Under the pieces are notes generated by a model. The model was not told the origin of the DNA. It did not search any database and worked only from the letters and a program-made list of their open reading frames with translations. Made by a program: the position numbers and the translations under genes. Of a stretch of DNA of 34,264 nucleotides, positions 9,345 through 21,959 are shown in pieces; within the stretch, counting starts at the first letter, position 1; each line of letters starts with the position of its first letter. The stretch covers positions 1-34,264 of the forward strand of contig NZ_KB904548.1 in the NCBI RefSeq assembly GCF_000380085.1, written 5' to 3'. Source of the DNA: Streptococcus merionis DSM 19192. GTDB lineage: Bacteria > Bacillota > Bacilli > Lactobacillales > Streptococcaceae.

Positions 9345-9406
9345 AGTCTACTCCATTCTCAAAAAATTAGCCAATCCTATTATAGGAAATTCTGATACTA
9401 TTCTAT
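9345..9406 (-). promoter_or_regulatory. Shared upstream motif plus -10 of the MFS remnant
   Basis: The motif core at 9385-9406 (plus strand GGAAATTCTGATACTATTCT then AT) matches 19 of 22 positions of the copy before the bgl gene at 20300-21736. The hexamer 56 bp away on the downstream side (9345-9350, minus-strand TAGACT) is a plausible -10 box; the hexamer 17 bp further up (TGGCTA) is a poor -35. AATCCTA at 9373-9379 is also shared with the bgl4 and HAD sites. The core overlaps the stop codon of the upstream gene at 9403-9405. Confidence 0.5.
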
Positions 9407-10374
9407 TCATTTGCCATTGAATAATCCCTGTAAAAGTCAATTTTAAGCTGGATAAAGCGGGTCAAATCGGTCAAAAGCTGAAAGAGAATGGCTCTGGTTT
9501 CAAACTCTTCCCGTGTTTTGGGCAGATCGCGCTCTCGAAAATGCGCCAGCATAGTTTTGATGTCTTCTAAGAGATAGGTTGCTGGATTATGCTCACTGAG
9601 CTGAGCAGCGGTCAATTCAAAGAGACTTGCCAAGAGCTTGGCTTCTGTCAGCTCTAAACGACAAGCGGCCAAATTATTGTCCATAGTCATCAGAAGTCGA
9701 ACCTGATCCTGACGCATATCCAGATAGTGCAAGTCATAATCAATCTGCCGAAAAAGCTGATTTTCCTGCTCCTGATAGACCAAGGCTTTAGCAGCTTTAA
9801 TGTCCTTTTCTAAAGCCACAAGCTCCCTGCTCTGTGATTTTTCATCTAAAGCATAAATAGCCTGCGCCATAGATGATAAAATCATTCGCAAGTGCTCTTC
9901 AATCATAACCCGCGCGTCCTCTATCTGCGACTGCTGAGAGGGCATATAGATGTGGAGGAAAATAGCAATCCCTGCACCAATTAGCATGAGAAGGAATTCA
10001 TTCCACAAAAAAGCAAGGGACAAGTTCTGGCTCAGCCAGAGGTGAGCGACAAGGACTGAGCAAGGGGCAATAGCTGCCCTCATGTCGAAACGATAGGCAA
10101 TAAAGACAAAAACTATCAGATAGAGGAGAAAGGCAGGAAGATTAAAGCCCAGTACAGAAAAACTGATAGTAGCAAGAGCTAAAGCAAGGACGGTCGAAAC
10201 CAGACGCTGCCAGCCGACTGTCAAAGACGACTTTCGCGTCTCTAAAACACTAAGCATGGCAATAATTCCAGCAGATGTCACATTTTCAAGACCGAGTAAC
10301 TGAGCCAAACCGATAGACAAGCCAGTAGCGGCTACAATTTTGATAATTTGTAAATTGGTAATGTTTTTGAACAT
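9403..10374 (-). CDS. Aromatic acid exporter (ArAE/DUF939) family membrane protein
   Basis: The 323-residue protein has an N-terminal hydrophobic half (about 10-145, five to six membrane helices) with the family sequences GIIAMLSVLETRKSS and YRFDMRAAIAPCSVLVAHLW. Its C-terminal half is soluble and helical (150-323). This is the Bacillus YqjA / Lactobacillales DUF939 arrangement related to fusaric-acid-type exporters. The transported substrate is unknown. It lies just downstream of the rpsR terminator with only a short gap, so it has either its own weak promoter or read-through from the ribosomal operon. No frameshift is seen. Confidence 0.82.
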   Translation of the reverse strand: MFKNITNLQIIKIVAATGLSIGLAQLLGLENVTSAGIIAMLSVLETRKSSLTVGWQRLVSTVLALALATISFSVLGFNLPAFLLYLIVFVFIAYRFDMRAAIAPCSVLVAHLWLSQNLSLAFLWNEFLLMLIGAGIAIFLHIYMPSQQSQIEDARVMIEEHLRMILSSMAQAIYALDEKSQSRELVALEKDIKAAKALVYQEQENQLFRQIDYDLHYLDMRQDQVRLLMTMDNNLAACRLELTEAKLLASLFELTAAQLSEHNPATYLLEDIKTMLAHFRERDLPKTREEFETRAILFQLLTDLTRFIQLKIDFYRDYSMANE

Positions 10375-10410
10375 GGTTTTATTATCGCAAAATCTCTCTA
10401 TTTTTCAAGC

Positions 10411-10442
10411 AAAAATCCCTCCTCCAGACTTGGAAAAGGGAT
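10411..10442 (-). terminator. Terminator of the rpsF-ssb-rpsR operon
   Basis: On the minus strand the stem ATCCCTTTTCC / GGAGGAGGGAT (11 pairs, two of them G-U) encloses AAGTCT and is followed by TTTTTG. It begins 7 bp after the rpsR stop codon. Confidence 0.85.
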
Positions 10443-10448
10443 CTGATA

Positions 10449-10688
10449 TTAGTCTTCGTTTACGTAAGGCATAAGAGCCATAACACGCGCACGCTTAATC
10501 GCTGTTGTTACCTTGCGTTGGTTCTTCGCTGAAGTACCAGTTACGCGACGTGGCAAGATTTTACCACGCTCAGATACGAAACGGCTGAGCAATTCAGTAT
10601 CTTTGTAATCAACGTATTCAATTTTGTTAGCTGCGATATAATCAACTTTTTTACGGCGTTTGAATCCGCCACGACGTTGTTGAGCCAT
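10449..10688 (-). CDS. rpsR: 30S ribosomal protein S18
   Basis: This small basic protein (79 residues) binds next to S6 on the platform of the 30S subunit. The family core is evident: [20 protein letters not shown], then [16 protein letters not shown] and [19 protein letters not shown]. It is the third gene of the rpsF-ssb-rpsR operon, separated from ssb by 73 bp that hold two hairpins. A ribosome binding site (AAAGGAG) precedes the ATG. Confidence 0.98.
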   Translation of the reverse strand: MAQQRRGGFKRRKKVDYIAANKIEYVDYKDTELLSRFVSERGKILPRRVTGTSAKNQRKVTTAIKRARVMALMPYVNED

Positions 10689-10714
10689 GTGAGTTTCTCC
10701 TTTATATGATGTGT

Positions 10715-10769
10715 GAACTCAGATGAGTTCTCGATTCGAACCAGAGCTTTCTAATACTTGATTAGAAAG
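10715..10769 (-). other. Two intercistronic hairpins between ssb and rpsR
   Basis: One is a perfect 9-bp stem CTTTCTAAT / ATTAGAAAG with a 5-base loop at 10747-10769, which includes the ssb stop codon. The second is GAACTCA / TGAGTTC at 10715-10730. Neither is followed by a T-run, so they are more likely to be RNA processing or stability elements than terminators. They could lower or uncouple rpsR expression from ssb. Confidence 0.6.
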
Positions 10770-11247
10770 GCAGATCGTCGTCTGAAATGTCCATTGGATT
10801 GGTTGTGCCAAATGGGCTTTCATCACGACCAAAGTTAGGTGTTGCGTTTGATTGTGAAGGAGCTGATTGGAAACCGCCGCCAAAATTGGCATTGGACTGG
10901 TAACCACCTGATTGACCTTCACGCGCAGTGCGACTTTCCAAGAGTTGGAAATTATCAGCAACAACTTCTGTCACATAAACGCGTTGACCTTGTTGATTTT
11001 CATAATTACGAGTCTGAATGCGACCTGTAATCCCAATCAAGGCACCTTTTTTAGCCCAGTTAGCCAAGTTTTCAGCCTGCTGGCGCCAAATAACCACGTT
11101 AATGAAATCCGCCTCACGTTCACCGTTTTGATTTTTAAAATTGCGGTTAACCGCCAAAGTAAAAGTCGCCACAGCTTGGTTAGACGGGGTATAGCGAAGC
11201 TCTGCATCACGGGTCATACGACCAACAAGCACTACATTATTAATCAT
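10762..11247 (-). CDS. ssb: Single-stranded DNA-binding protein
   Basis: The gene encodes the essential SSB that coats single-stranded DNA in replication, repair and recombination. Residues 1-105 form the OB fold ([20 protein letters not shown] at the start, [20 protein letters not shown] in the middle). A Gln/Asn/Gly/Ser-rich linker leads to the acidic tip DDDLPF that recruits partner proteins. Its 161 residues are usual for a streptococcal chromosomal SSB. It lies between rpsF (11 bp upstream) and rpsR, the standard Firmicute arrangement, and is co-transcribed from 11622-11650. Confidence 0.98.
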   Translation of the reverse strand: MINNVVLVGRMTRDAELRYTPSNQAVATFTLAVNRNFKNQNGEREADFINVVIWRQQAENLANWAKKGALIGITGRIQTRNYENQQGQRVYVTEVVADNFQLLESRTAREGQSGGYQSNANFGGGFQSAPSQSNATPNFGRDESPFGTTNPMDISDDDLPF

Positions 11248-11258
11248 AGAACACCTGC

Positions 11259-11549
11259 TTACGCGTCAAGTTTGACGATCATGTGACGAAGAATATCGCC
11301 GTTGATTTTAGACAAACGGTCAAACTCATTAAGAGCGACAGCATCTGTAGCTTCAACGTTTACGATATGGTACAAACCTTCGCGGAAATCATTGATTTCG
11401 TATGCAAGGCGACGTTTTTCCCATGCCTTAGACTCAACAATAGTAGCACCATTGTCAGTCAAGATAGAGTCGAAACGTGCGACCAAAGCGTTTTTCGCTT
11501 CTTCTTCAATGTTTGGACGAATAATATAAAGAATTTCGTATTTAGCCAT
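11259..11549 (-). CDS. rpsF: 30S ribosomal protein S6
   Basis: The 96-residue protein has the S6 fold signatures: [17 protein letters not shown] at the start, [20 protein letters not shown] in the middle and [11 protein letters not shown] at the end. S6 binds S18 in the small-subunit platform. It is the first gene of the operon. AGGAGG lies just upstream of the ATG, and the 5' leader at 11550-11616 folds into a nested hairpin that may be the autoregulatory target. Firmicute S6-S18 complexes are known to repress their own message. Confidence 0.98.
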   Translation of the reverse strand: MAKYEILYIIRPNIEEEAKNALVARFDSILTDNGATIVESKAWEKRRLAYEINDFREGLYHIVNVEATDAVALNEFDRLSKINGDILRHMIVKLDA

Positions 11550-11567
11550 TGATATTTCCTCCTTTTG

Positions 11568-11609
11568 GACTAATGACCCACAGGTTTCCTGAGGGTAAGT
11601 GAGGTAGTC
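11568..11609 (-). promoter_or_regulatory. Structured rpsF 5' leader (possible S6:S18 binding element)
   Basis: In the mRNA a GACTA / TAGTC outer stem encloses ACCC-T-CAGG / CCTG-T-GGGT around an AAA loop. This lies between the promoter and the rpsF ribosome binding site. Its location and nested form fit the S6:S18 leader motif known in rpsF transcripts. I could not verify the conserved unpaired CCG of that motif, so the identity is tentative. Confidence 0.45.
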
Positions 11610-11621
11610 TCACAAACAATT

Positions 11622-11650
11622 ATTGTATCAGTTTTTTTGAGAAAAGGCAA
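11622..11650 (-). promoter_or_regulatory. Promoter of the rpsF-ssb-rpsR operon
   Basis: The minus strand has -35 TTGCCT (11645-11650), a 17-bp spacer ending in TGA (an extended -10), and -10 TACAAT (11622-11627). Confidence 0.7.
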
Positions 11651-11819
11651 AGGATTTGTGTGTACTTTTTTAACTTTTTCAAAAATACCTGCTTTTGCTT
11701 GTTCATCTACACTCAGAATCGGTATACACAGGTAAGATTTCTTAATTCAGGAGATTATTTTTCAACAGTTGAGGGAATTTTTATAACCCTACCTGAAATC
11801 CCGTGAACAGGCATTTTCA

Positions 11820-11848
11820 TAGACAGTCTCATAAAACTGTGTTATACT
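11820..11848 (+). promoter_or_regulatory. Promoter of the stress gene pair
   Basis: The plus strand has -35 TAGACA (11820-11825), a 17-bp spacer and -10 TATACT (11843-11848), 30 bp before the ATG at 11879. About 170 bp separate it from the divergent rpsF promoter. That stretch holds no open frame that I can support. Confidence 0.65.
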
Positions 11849-11878
11849 GGGAGTACAAAGATAAGAAGGAGGTTTCCT

Positions 11879-12115
11879 ATGATTTGGTCTCTTATCGTTG
11901 GTGCTTTGATTGGTGCAGCGGCTGGTGCCATCACCAATCGTGGCGAAAAAATGGGCTGTATTGCTAATATTGTTGCTGGACTTGTTGGCTCATCTATTGG
12001 TCAATCTCTATTGGGTCACTGGGGCCCAAGCCTTGCTGGTATGGCACTAATACCATCTATCTGTGGCGCAATCATCGTGATTGCTGTTGTTTCATTCTTT
12101 TTCGAAAGAAAATAA
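11879..12115 (+). CDS. GlsB/YeaQ/YmgE family small membrane protein
   Basis: The 78-residue protein has two to three membrane segments and glycine-rich turns (LIGAAAGAITNRG, IVAGLVGSSIGQSLLG). This is the pattern of the 'transglycosylase-associated' GlsB/YeaQ/YmgE family. These proteins accompany Gls24 or CsbD stress proteins in lactic acid bacteria, but their biochemical role is unknown. AAGGAGG lies 9 bp before the ATG. A CsbD-type gene follows after 26 bp and shares the promoter and terminator. Confidence 0.85.
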   Translation: MIWSLIVGALIGAAAGAITNRGEKMGCIANIVAGLVGSSIGQSLLGHWGPSLAGMALIPSICGAIIVIAVVSFFFERK

Positions 12116-12141
12116 TTTTAAGCTGATTAAGGAGGCTTGCT

Positions 12142-12354
12142 ATGTCTGAAAAATTTGATGCAAAATTGGACCAATTGAAAGGTTCTGCTAAAGAAATCGT
12201 TGGTAAAGTTACTGGCGATAAGGAAATCCAAGCTGAGGGTGTCGTTGAAAAAACGGTTGCCAAAGCTAAAGAAGTTGTCGCAGATGTTCAAGATGCTGCT
12301 ACTGGCGCAGTTAAAGCTGTCAAAGAAGCTCTTGATAAAGATGACAACGCTTAA
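12142..12354 (+). CDS. CsbD family stress protein
   Basis: The 70-residue, Lys/Ala/Glu-rich protein begins with the CsbD motif (FDAKLDQLKGSAKEIVGKVT) and continues as an amphipathic Ala/Val/Lys repeat. In Bacillus, CsbD is a general-stress (sigma-B) protein of unknown mechanism; streptococci lack sigma-B, so control here must differ. The ribosome binding site TAAGGAGG is strong. It is the second gene of a two-gene unit with the GlsB-like protein, ending at the terminator at 12363-12389. Confidence 0.88.
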   Translation: MSEKFDAKLDQLKGSAKEIVGKVTGDKEIQAEGVVEKTVAKAKEVVADVQDAATGAVKAVKEALDKDDNA

Positions 12355-12362
12355 TAATAGTC

Positions 12363-12389
12363 AAAAAGCTCGCGATCGCGGGCTTTTTT
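12363..12389. terminator. Terminator between csbD and the YczE-like gene
   Basis: AAAGCTCGC and GCGGGCTTT pair around GATC, followed by a T-run on the plus strand. It also lies just after the converging minus-strand gene's stop codon at 12394. Confidence 0.85.
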
Positions 12390-12393
12390 TAAT

Positions 12394-13038
12394 CTATTCT
12401 CCAATCAGTTTTTGGTGGAGTTTTTCAGTCCAGGGATGACACAAGGCAATAATACGCCCTGTAAAAATCATACCCAGAAAGGTTCCGATACCAACACCGA
12501 CAAGCTGCCCTTGAAATAGTAACCCTAAGATACTCGCTAAGAGGATCGAGATAACGTCCAGTAGATTTTTCCCAATACCAAAGCCTTTGCCTGAAATCTT
12601 ACCAATAACATTTGCTAGCGCATCAGCAGGGTTTGGAATCACCTGCATCCCAACAGTAATCGAAGCACCAATGCCAACCAGAACAATACCTGTCGCTAAG
12701 AAAATAGCCCTCAAAGTCAGAGTTTCTGGTATTGGTAAGTGATTATCAAAAATATCGATAAAGAAACTTCCTAAAAAGCTAGCCAAAATCTGTGTCCACT
12801 GAGTGTGACGAAATTCTGTCCTAAGAAGGGCAAATTGTACCAGAATCAAGAAACAGAGGTAAAAGAAATTGGTTACGGCAAAGCTTTGCCCAGTTACTGC
12901 TGCCAAAGCAAAAATGGTACTTGTGACAGGAGAAACTCCCAAATTACTTTTAGCGCTCAGGCAAAGCCCCAGAGAGAGGATAATTGTTCCGATGAGGTAA
13001 GCAGTAGCTGTCTTTGCATTGATTTTCTGTTTAAGCAT
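12394..13038 (-). CDS. YczE/YitT-like integral membrane protein (DUF6198)
   Basis: The 214-residue hydrophobic protein has about five membrane helices. It carries the family features SLGLCLSAKSNLGVSPVTS near residue 22, the MQVIPNPADALANVI segment, and GVGIGTFLGMIFTGRI near the end. The YczE/YitT/YyaS families are widespread in Firmicutes. B. subtilis YczE affects surfactin regulation, but no transport substrate is known. It has its own promoter at 13071-13099 and is transcribed towards csbD. It shows no link to the sugar genes beyond proximity. Confidence 0.82.
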   Translation of the reverse strand: MLKQKINAKTATAYLIGTIILSLGLCLSAKSNLGVSPVTSTIFALAAVTGQSFAVTNFFYLCFLILVQFALLRTEFRHTQWTQILASFLGSFFIDIFDNHLPIPETLTLRAIFLATGIVLVGIGASITVGMQVIPNPADALANVIGKISGKGFGIGKNLLDVISILLASILGLLFQGQLVGVGIGTFLGMIFTGRIIALCHPWTEKLHQKLIGE

Positions 13039-13070
13039 ATCGTCCTTTTCTTATCAGTTGTCGTCTTTCT

Positions 13071-13099
13071 ATTTTATCACTAATTGACATTGGTCTCAA
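13071..13099 (-). promoter_or_regulatory. Promoter of the YczE-like gene
   Basis: The minus strand has -35 TTGAGA (13094-13099), a 17-bp spacer ending TGA, and -10 TAAAAT (13071-13076). Confidence 0.6.
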
Positions 13100-13175
13100 G
13101 CAATTTCGAAAAATTCACGTCAAAGGATTGCTGTCCATTTTCATTTTCCTATAAAATTCCTTCGTTCGTTGCAAG

Positions 13176-16224
<3,049 letters not shown>

Positions 16225-16277
16225 TCATAGTGAAAACACTAGTAAGTTTGTATCCTCCCTAGTGTTTCACATTTAGG

Positions 16278-17564
16278 TCATTCCTCTTTCATACGATTAG
16301 CAGAAAGAACAAACGGCGCATACATAATAACCCCAAGTGCAATTAAGAGTGCCTGTACCACTGCGCCTTGCCAACCATAACCGATAAAGGCATTGAGGAA
16401 GAGTGGTAATCCAAATGGAATATCAATAGTGTTTGGCGTCAAAAAGCCCATTTGGAAGAACAGTAAAGCTACACCTGAATTTATCGCTGATACGAAAACA
16501 AATGGAATAGCGTAAATAGGATTCAGTACTAATGGAAGACCAAATACGATAGGTTCACTAATACCAAAAATCCCTGGTGCAAATGAAATTTTTGCAATTT
16601 CTCGTGAATCGTCTTTTTTAGAAAAGAAGAGGAGCGCAATGATGAGTGACAAAGTATAACCAGCTCCGCCAGTCGCTACAAAAACATTCCAAAAACCTAA
16701 TGTAACTGGGTTTTGTGGAGCATTACTAGCTGTAAATGCCTCAATATTAGCAGCAAGCGCAGCGATTAAGAGTGGGTTACGAATCGGTGTAATAATAAGA
16801 CCGCCATGGATCCCTACAAGCCAGAAGAGTTGACTGATAACGATAAGAATGATAATCCCCGCTGGAGTTTGAGCAATAGTTTCTAGAGGTCCTTGTAAAA
16901 TCTTATAGATAAACTCATTGATATAAGTCCCTGTCAAATTATAGAAAATTGTTCCTAACAAGGAAAATGTCACAATAACAATAAAGATTGGGAGCATCAC
17001 GTTAAAGGACTTAGTAATACCAGCTGGAACTGACGGTGGCATCTGAATTTGAAGTTTTTCAATTTTACTTAATTTAGAGAAAATCTCAACCGATATAATT
17101 GCCACCACCATACCGATAAATAAACCTGAAGCATTTGTAGAGGCTACTGGCAAGGCTGCTAGTACTGCCTCTGCCCCATCTACAGTCGCCTTGATGCTCT
17201 GAGGAACAACAGCAACATAACTTGATAGAGCGACTATAGCTGCGAACAATTCATTGACCTTGTTTTGTCTTGCTAGCATAGCTCCTAGAATAACTGGGAT
17301 AGCTAGGGACATAATATTCATAGTAGCGTAGTTCATGGCATTAAAAGCTGGTTCTAAACTCACCAACCATCCAAAGCCGGAAAACTGAGCCAAACCTGTC
17401 GTTGTACTGGATAAAAGTACCTTAAAGAGAGTTGAAAACGATCCTACAATGACGAATGGCATGTAGATGGTAAATGTATTTTTTATAGCTGCCAGATACT
17501 TATTATCATCTATTGCAACAGCTATATCCCCGACCACCTCACTATATTTATCAAAAAAGCCCAT
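16278..17564 (-). CDS. PTS lactose/cellobiose-family IIC permease (cluster I)
   Basis: The gene encodes the membrane channel of a phosphotransferase system for beta-glucosides. The 428-residue protein has about ten hydrophobic segments and two family hallmarks: the substrate-site His in LVGIHGGLIITPIRNP and the GISEPIVFGLPLVLNP motif. I start at ATG 17564 rather than an upstream in-frame TTG at 17573, because GGAGG lies 9 bp before this ATG. That start leaves the gene 5 bp after the IIB stop codon at 17570. IIA and IIB domains are supplied by separate genes upstream. Similarity is to the lichenan/cellobiose (LicC/CelB) type; the exact sugar is an inference. Confidence 0.93.
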   Translation of the reverse strand: MGFFDKYSEVVGDIAVAIDDNKYLAAIKNTFTIYMPFVIVGSFSTLFKVLLSSTTTGLAQFSGFGWLVSLEPAFNAMNYATMNIMSLAIPVILGAMLARQNKVNELFAAIVALSSYVAVVPQSIKATVDGAEAVLAALPVASTNASGLFIGMVVAIISVEIFSKLSKIEKLQIQMPPSVPAGITKSFNVMLPIFIVIVTFSLLGTIFYNLTGTYINEFIYKILQGPLETIAQTPAGIIILIVISQLFWLVGIHGGLIITPIRNPLLIAALAANIEAFTASNAPQNPVTLGFWNVFVATGGAGYTLSLIIALLFFSKKDDSREIAKISFAPGIFGISEPIVFGLPLVLNPIYAIPFVFVSAINSGVALLFFQMGFLTPNTIDIPFGLPLFLNAFIGYGWQGAVVQALLIALGVIMYAPFVLSANRMKEE

Positions 17565-17569
17565 GGCTA

Positions 17570-17872
17570 TCAACCTCCAATTAACTCCTCAGCATGTTTT
17601 AAAACCGCTGCGCCATTTCCACGACCATAGTCTGATGCTTTAATAACTGCAACAGGAGCCCGATCTCCGACAATGTTTTTAACTTTTTTAAGGGTGTGCT
17701 GGACTTGTGGACCTAAAAGTAAGACATCAAAATTACCAAGATTATCTTCAATCAAGCTCTGGTCAATAGCCCAAATTTTATAGTCTTTCCCTTGTTCCTT
17801 AGCCGCTTCTTCCATCTTTGCAACCAATATGCTGGTTGACATTCCTGCTGCACATGCTAACATGATTCTCAT
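17570..17872 (-). CDS. PTS lactose/cellobiose-family IIB (cluster I)
   Basis: The gene encodes a soluble phosphocarrier that takes phosphate from IIA and passes it to the sugar during transport. The 100-residue protein has the phosphorylated Cys7 in ACAAGMSTS and the LLLGPQV strand typical of cellobiose IIB. It lies between IIA (19 bp upstream) and IIC, and its end carries the IIC ribosome binding site. It pairs with the IIC of the same cluster rather than with the second set at 27-29 kb, whose active-site loop is CNAGMSTS. Confidence 0.95.
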   Translation of the reverse strand: MRIMLACAAGMSTSILVAKMEEAAKEQGKDYKIWAIDQSLIEDNLGNFDVLLLGPQVQHTLKKVKNIVGDRAPVAVIKASDYGRGNGAAVLKHAEELIGG

Positions 17873-17891
17873 GATAAATACCTCACTTTTT

Positions 17892-18233
17892 TTAGTTTTT
17901 TATTAATTGTTTAACCTGATTTGATAACTCAAAGAATTTTTTGTGCATTTCAATGAGTTCTTTTGCATGATCCAAAGCCGATAGCGCCATGGCTAAATGG
18001 TCTTGAGCATGGACTAATAGCACAGTGATTTCAACTTTTTCACCTTTAGCTTCACTTTGGATAAGATCCATTTGGCATTTATGAGCCAACTTCATCGATT
18101 CAGTAGCTTCCGCCATGTACTGCTCCGACTCCTCGAATTCCTCCTCCCTAGCTGATTCTATGGCCATTAGACATTTGGACTTAGCATCACCCGCATGTAG
18201 GATGAGTTCAAAACTGATTTCGTATACGTCCAT
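17892..18233 (-). CDS. PTS lactose/cellobiose-family IIA (cluster I)
   Basis: The all-helical phosphocarrier has 113 residues. The phosphorylated His75 lies in VLLVHAQDHL, the family active-site helix. It accepts phosphate from HPr and gives it to IIB. It has an acidic first half (SAREEEFEESEQY). The start is 10 bp after the stop codon of the LicR-like regulator, so regulator and transporter share one message. Confidence 0.95.
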   Translation of the reverse strand: MDVYEISFELILHAGDAKSKCLMAIESAREEEFEESEQYMAEATESMKLAHKCQMDLIQSEAKGEKVEITVLLVHAQDHLAMALSALDHAKELIEMHKKFFELSNQVKQLIKN

Positions 18234-18243
18234 ATTGGTCTCC

Positions 18244-20133
18244 TTAAGTTAAATAATTTATTAATGACTGTAGATTTCGACTTTCTACAACATCATCTAC
18301 CGCTTCTTTATTAACTAAAAATCTGCTCATCGATCGGTAGAAGTCTTGTAAATTGTCCTTGTGATTCTTTTTTAACGATAGTAAAATCACTAATGACACA
18401 TCATTTCGATTCCATCTGATGGGTTTCTCTAAAATTGCAACGTAAATAAATGTTCTATCGCTCACGAGTTCCATGGGGTGAGGGATAGCAACACCACTTT
18501 CTAAATCGGTAAAACCTGCTTTTTCACGATTCAAGACTAATTCTAAAAAATTATCTGGAATATCCTCTTGTTGTCCTACAGTAGCAACAATTTGCTCTAA
18601 AGCTTCCTGCTTATTATTCGCTTCCAGATTTGAAATAAAGAGTGATTGATCAAAGTAGTTTCTCACTGTCGGCTGCCCATGATCTTTAAGGAACGCTTCC
18701 ACTGTTTCCATATCAGTGTCATCTAGAAATATACCAACCTGAAGAACAGGTATCGATAAGTCAAGGGGTGTATTTAGAGTTGAAATGACAAAGTCAAATA
18801 CAGATAAGTCTTGGTCCTTTATTCCAAAAATATCAGTAACTTCAACCTTATCTAGATAATCATCAAACCTTTTCCTAAAGTTATAGGCAACCAGTTCAGA
18901 ACTTCCAATACCGCTACCGCAAACGACTAAGATATTCTTCTTTCTAATCTGTTCTCTGGAACGTTGTAATGAAAGGTTAAAATGAAGAGCGATGTAGCTG
19001 ATTTCCTGTTCAGGAATTTTTTGATTAAAAGTATTTTCAAGAATCTTAGTCGCTGTTTCAGCCATAAGGTAGGACAATGCCATTCTCTGTCTTATCTCAG
19101 AAAAAAGGGGATTATCAAGAAACATATTATACTTTATCCTGGTCATCAAAGGAACCAAATGTAATGAAAGATTTACTCTTAAATCAAAGTCATCTGAAAA
19201 ATGCTGCCCGTAAGTCTCATCAACTGTACTAATCATCTCCTCCACTAAAGTATAAAGATAGTCAGGAACAATCGTTGAACCAGATAGTCCATTCACTTTT
19301 TGAAGAAGTCGTTTACTATCTAAATGCAAAGCGATAAAAAATAACTCTTCATCGGGCATTTCAATAGAAAATTCAGCTTGAATAGCTTGTGAAATTTCAA
19401 GTGCTATCTTCTCAATTTCATTTGAAAAAGAAGCTTCTTGGCTCTCTATGTTTTGGGCAAATCTACCATTCTCAATACGCTTAATAGCAATAAACAGATG
19501 AATGATTAAATTACGAAAACCAATATCTGTCATCTTGAATCGAAAATGAGAAAGAACTTCTGATACGATCTTTTCAATCTTTTTAAGGATCTCATTATGG
19601 GGTGAGAAGATAGAGAGCTCTTCGTAATAGGGAAGTTCATTTGTATGAGCTAAGCATCTACGTTTATCAAATTCGTTCCCTTCAACAATAAGGCCTTTCA
19701 ACCTTATAGTTTTAAGATTAAGATTGAAGCTTTTTAAATGATCACGAACTACCTTTAAATCATTTTGAACAGTCTGTCTACTGACAAATAGTGTATCTGC
19801 CAGTTCGTCGATAGGAATTGCATTTTCTGAAGCAATCAATCGTGTCAGGAGATAGCGAACTCTGCCGTCTTGAGTTTGAGGAATCACTGGCTCCTCTGAT
19901 AAACGGGTTAAAAAAGTATCAAATTTTTCACGATCTTCAATGACAAGACGAATACCTTTCCCAGGATTACTTTCAAAATAAGCACCTTCCCTTCTCGTTA
20001 TATCATTAATATCCCTGATGATTTTCATAACAGTCTTAGATGAAAGTGATAACTCTCTCCCTAAATAAGCTGACGTTATGTACATTTTATCTTCGAAAAA
20101 ATGAAAAATTCTTTGTAATAATAAGTTATCCAT
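18244..20133 (-). CDS. LicR-like PRD transcriptional activator with EIIB- and EIIA-like domains
   Basis: The multi-domain PTS-controlled regulator has 629 residues. Its parts, in order, are an N-terminal HTH (1-60), a Mga-type HTH (about 95-165), and PRD1 with His212 and His270 (FIALHLD). PRD2 follows with His325 and His384 (YIALHFN), then an EIIB-like domain with Cys405 (VVCGSGIGSSE) and a fructose/mannitol-type EIIA with His552 (GVAIPHPM). In B. subtilis LicR, phosphorylation by HPr activates and phosphorylation by the transporter's EII represses, so the operon turns on when the sugar is present. All key residues are present. It is the first gene of cluster I, preceded by a 19-bp palindrome at 20190-20208 that is a good candidate for its own binding site. 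Confidence 0.93.
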   Translation of the reverse strand: MDNLLLQRIFHFFEDKMYITSAYLGRELSLSSKTVMKIIRDINDITRREGAYFESNPGKGIRLVIEDREKFDTFLTRLSEEPVIPQTQDGRVRYLLTRLIASENAIPIDELADTLFVSRQTVQNDLKVVRDHLKSFNLNLKTIRLKGLIVEGNEFDKRRCLAHTNELPYYEELSIFSPHNEILKKIEKIVSEVLSHFRFKMTDIGFRNLIIHLFIAIKRIENGRFAQNIESQEASFSNEIEKIALEISQAIQAEFSIEMPDEELFFIALHLDSKRLLQKVNGLSGSTIVPDYLYTLVEEMISTVDETYGQHFSDDFDLRVNLSLHLVPLMTRIKYNMFLDNPLFSEIRQRMALSYLMAETATKILENTFNQKIPEQEISYIALHFNLSLQRSREQIRKKNILVVCGSGIGSSELVAYNFRKRFDDYLDKVEVTDIFGIKDQDLSVFDFVISTLNTPLDLSIPVLQVGIFLDDTDMETVEAFLKDHGQPTVRNYFDQSLFISNLEANNKQEALEQIVATVGQQEDIPDNFLELVLNREKAGFTDLESGVAIPHPMELVSDRTFIYVAILEKPIRWNRNDVSLVILLSLKKNHKDNLQDFYRSMSRFLVNKEAVDDVVESRNLQSLINYLT

Positions 20134-20150
20134 AAGCCACCTCGCTTATA

Positions 20151-20208
20151 ATGATATCGCTTTCTTCATTACGGAGCAAGACAGGAAAGTTCCACAATCA
20201 TTGTGGAA
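20151..20208 (-). promoter_or_regulatory. Promoter and candidate LicR operator of PTS cluster I
   Basis: A perfect inverted repeat TTCCACAA-TCA-TTGTGGAA lies at 20190-20208. On the minus strand it ends 10 bp before a -35-like TTGCTC (20174-20179). A 17-bp spacer and -10 TATCAT (20151-20156) follow, and the ATG at 20133 is 17 bp further. A palindrome placed upstream of a weak -35 fits activator binding. Confidence 0.65.
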
Positions 20209-20241
20209 GTATTTAGCAATAGTTAATATAGCCTTTTTCAT

Positions 20242-21739
<1,498 letters not shown>

Positions 21740-21769
21740 TTATTACCTCACAATGGATAAGTTACCCTT

Positions 21770-21831
21770 ATTTTACCTTAAAAGACCATTCTTTTCTTGT
21801 CTTATTATTGGAAAAACTGGTACTATTCTAT
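21770..21831 (-). promoter_or_regulatory. Shared upstream motif plus -10 of third bgl gene
   Basis: The motif core at 21810-21831 reads GGAAAAACTGGTACTATTCT then AT on the plus strand. The -10-like TAAAAT at 21770-21775 has its edge 56 bp from the motif edge, the same distance as at the fourth bgl gene, the HAD gene and the MFS remnant. The -35 position (AAGAAA) is poor. Confidence 0.6.
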
Positions 21832-21959
21832 GCTTTAAGTCATGATTACTCGGTGTTAAGCTAAGTTATGACCTAGCAAGCAGGATTAGCACCATAAAAA
21901 TGAATAAACCAACTCAAGCCCATACGGAAACACACCAGTCCTTCAGACCTAAACCACTT
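21832..21959. other. Intergenic stretch upstream of third bgl promoter
   Basis: I see no gene, terminator or known repeat here. The only feature is the promoter motif on its left and the dispersed repeat on its right. Confidence 0.4.

Noticed and set aside
17565..17573. Upstream TTG start for the cluster I IIC permease
   Set aside because: The ATG at 17564 has GGAGG 9 bp upstream, whereas the TTG lies on top of that ribosome binding site.
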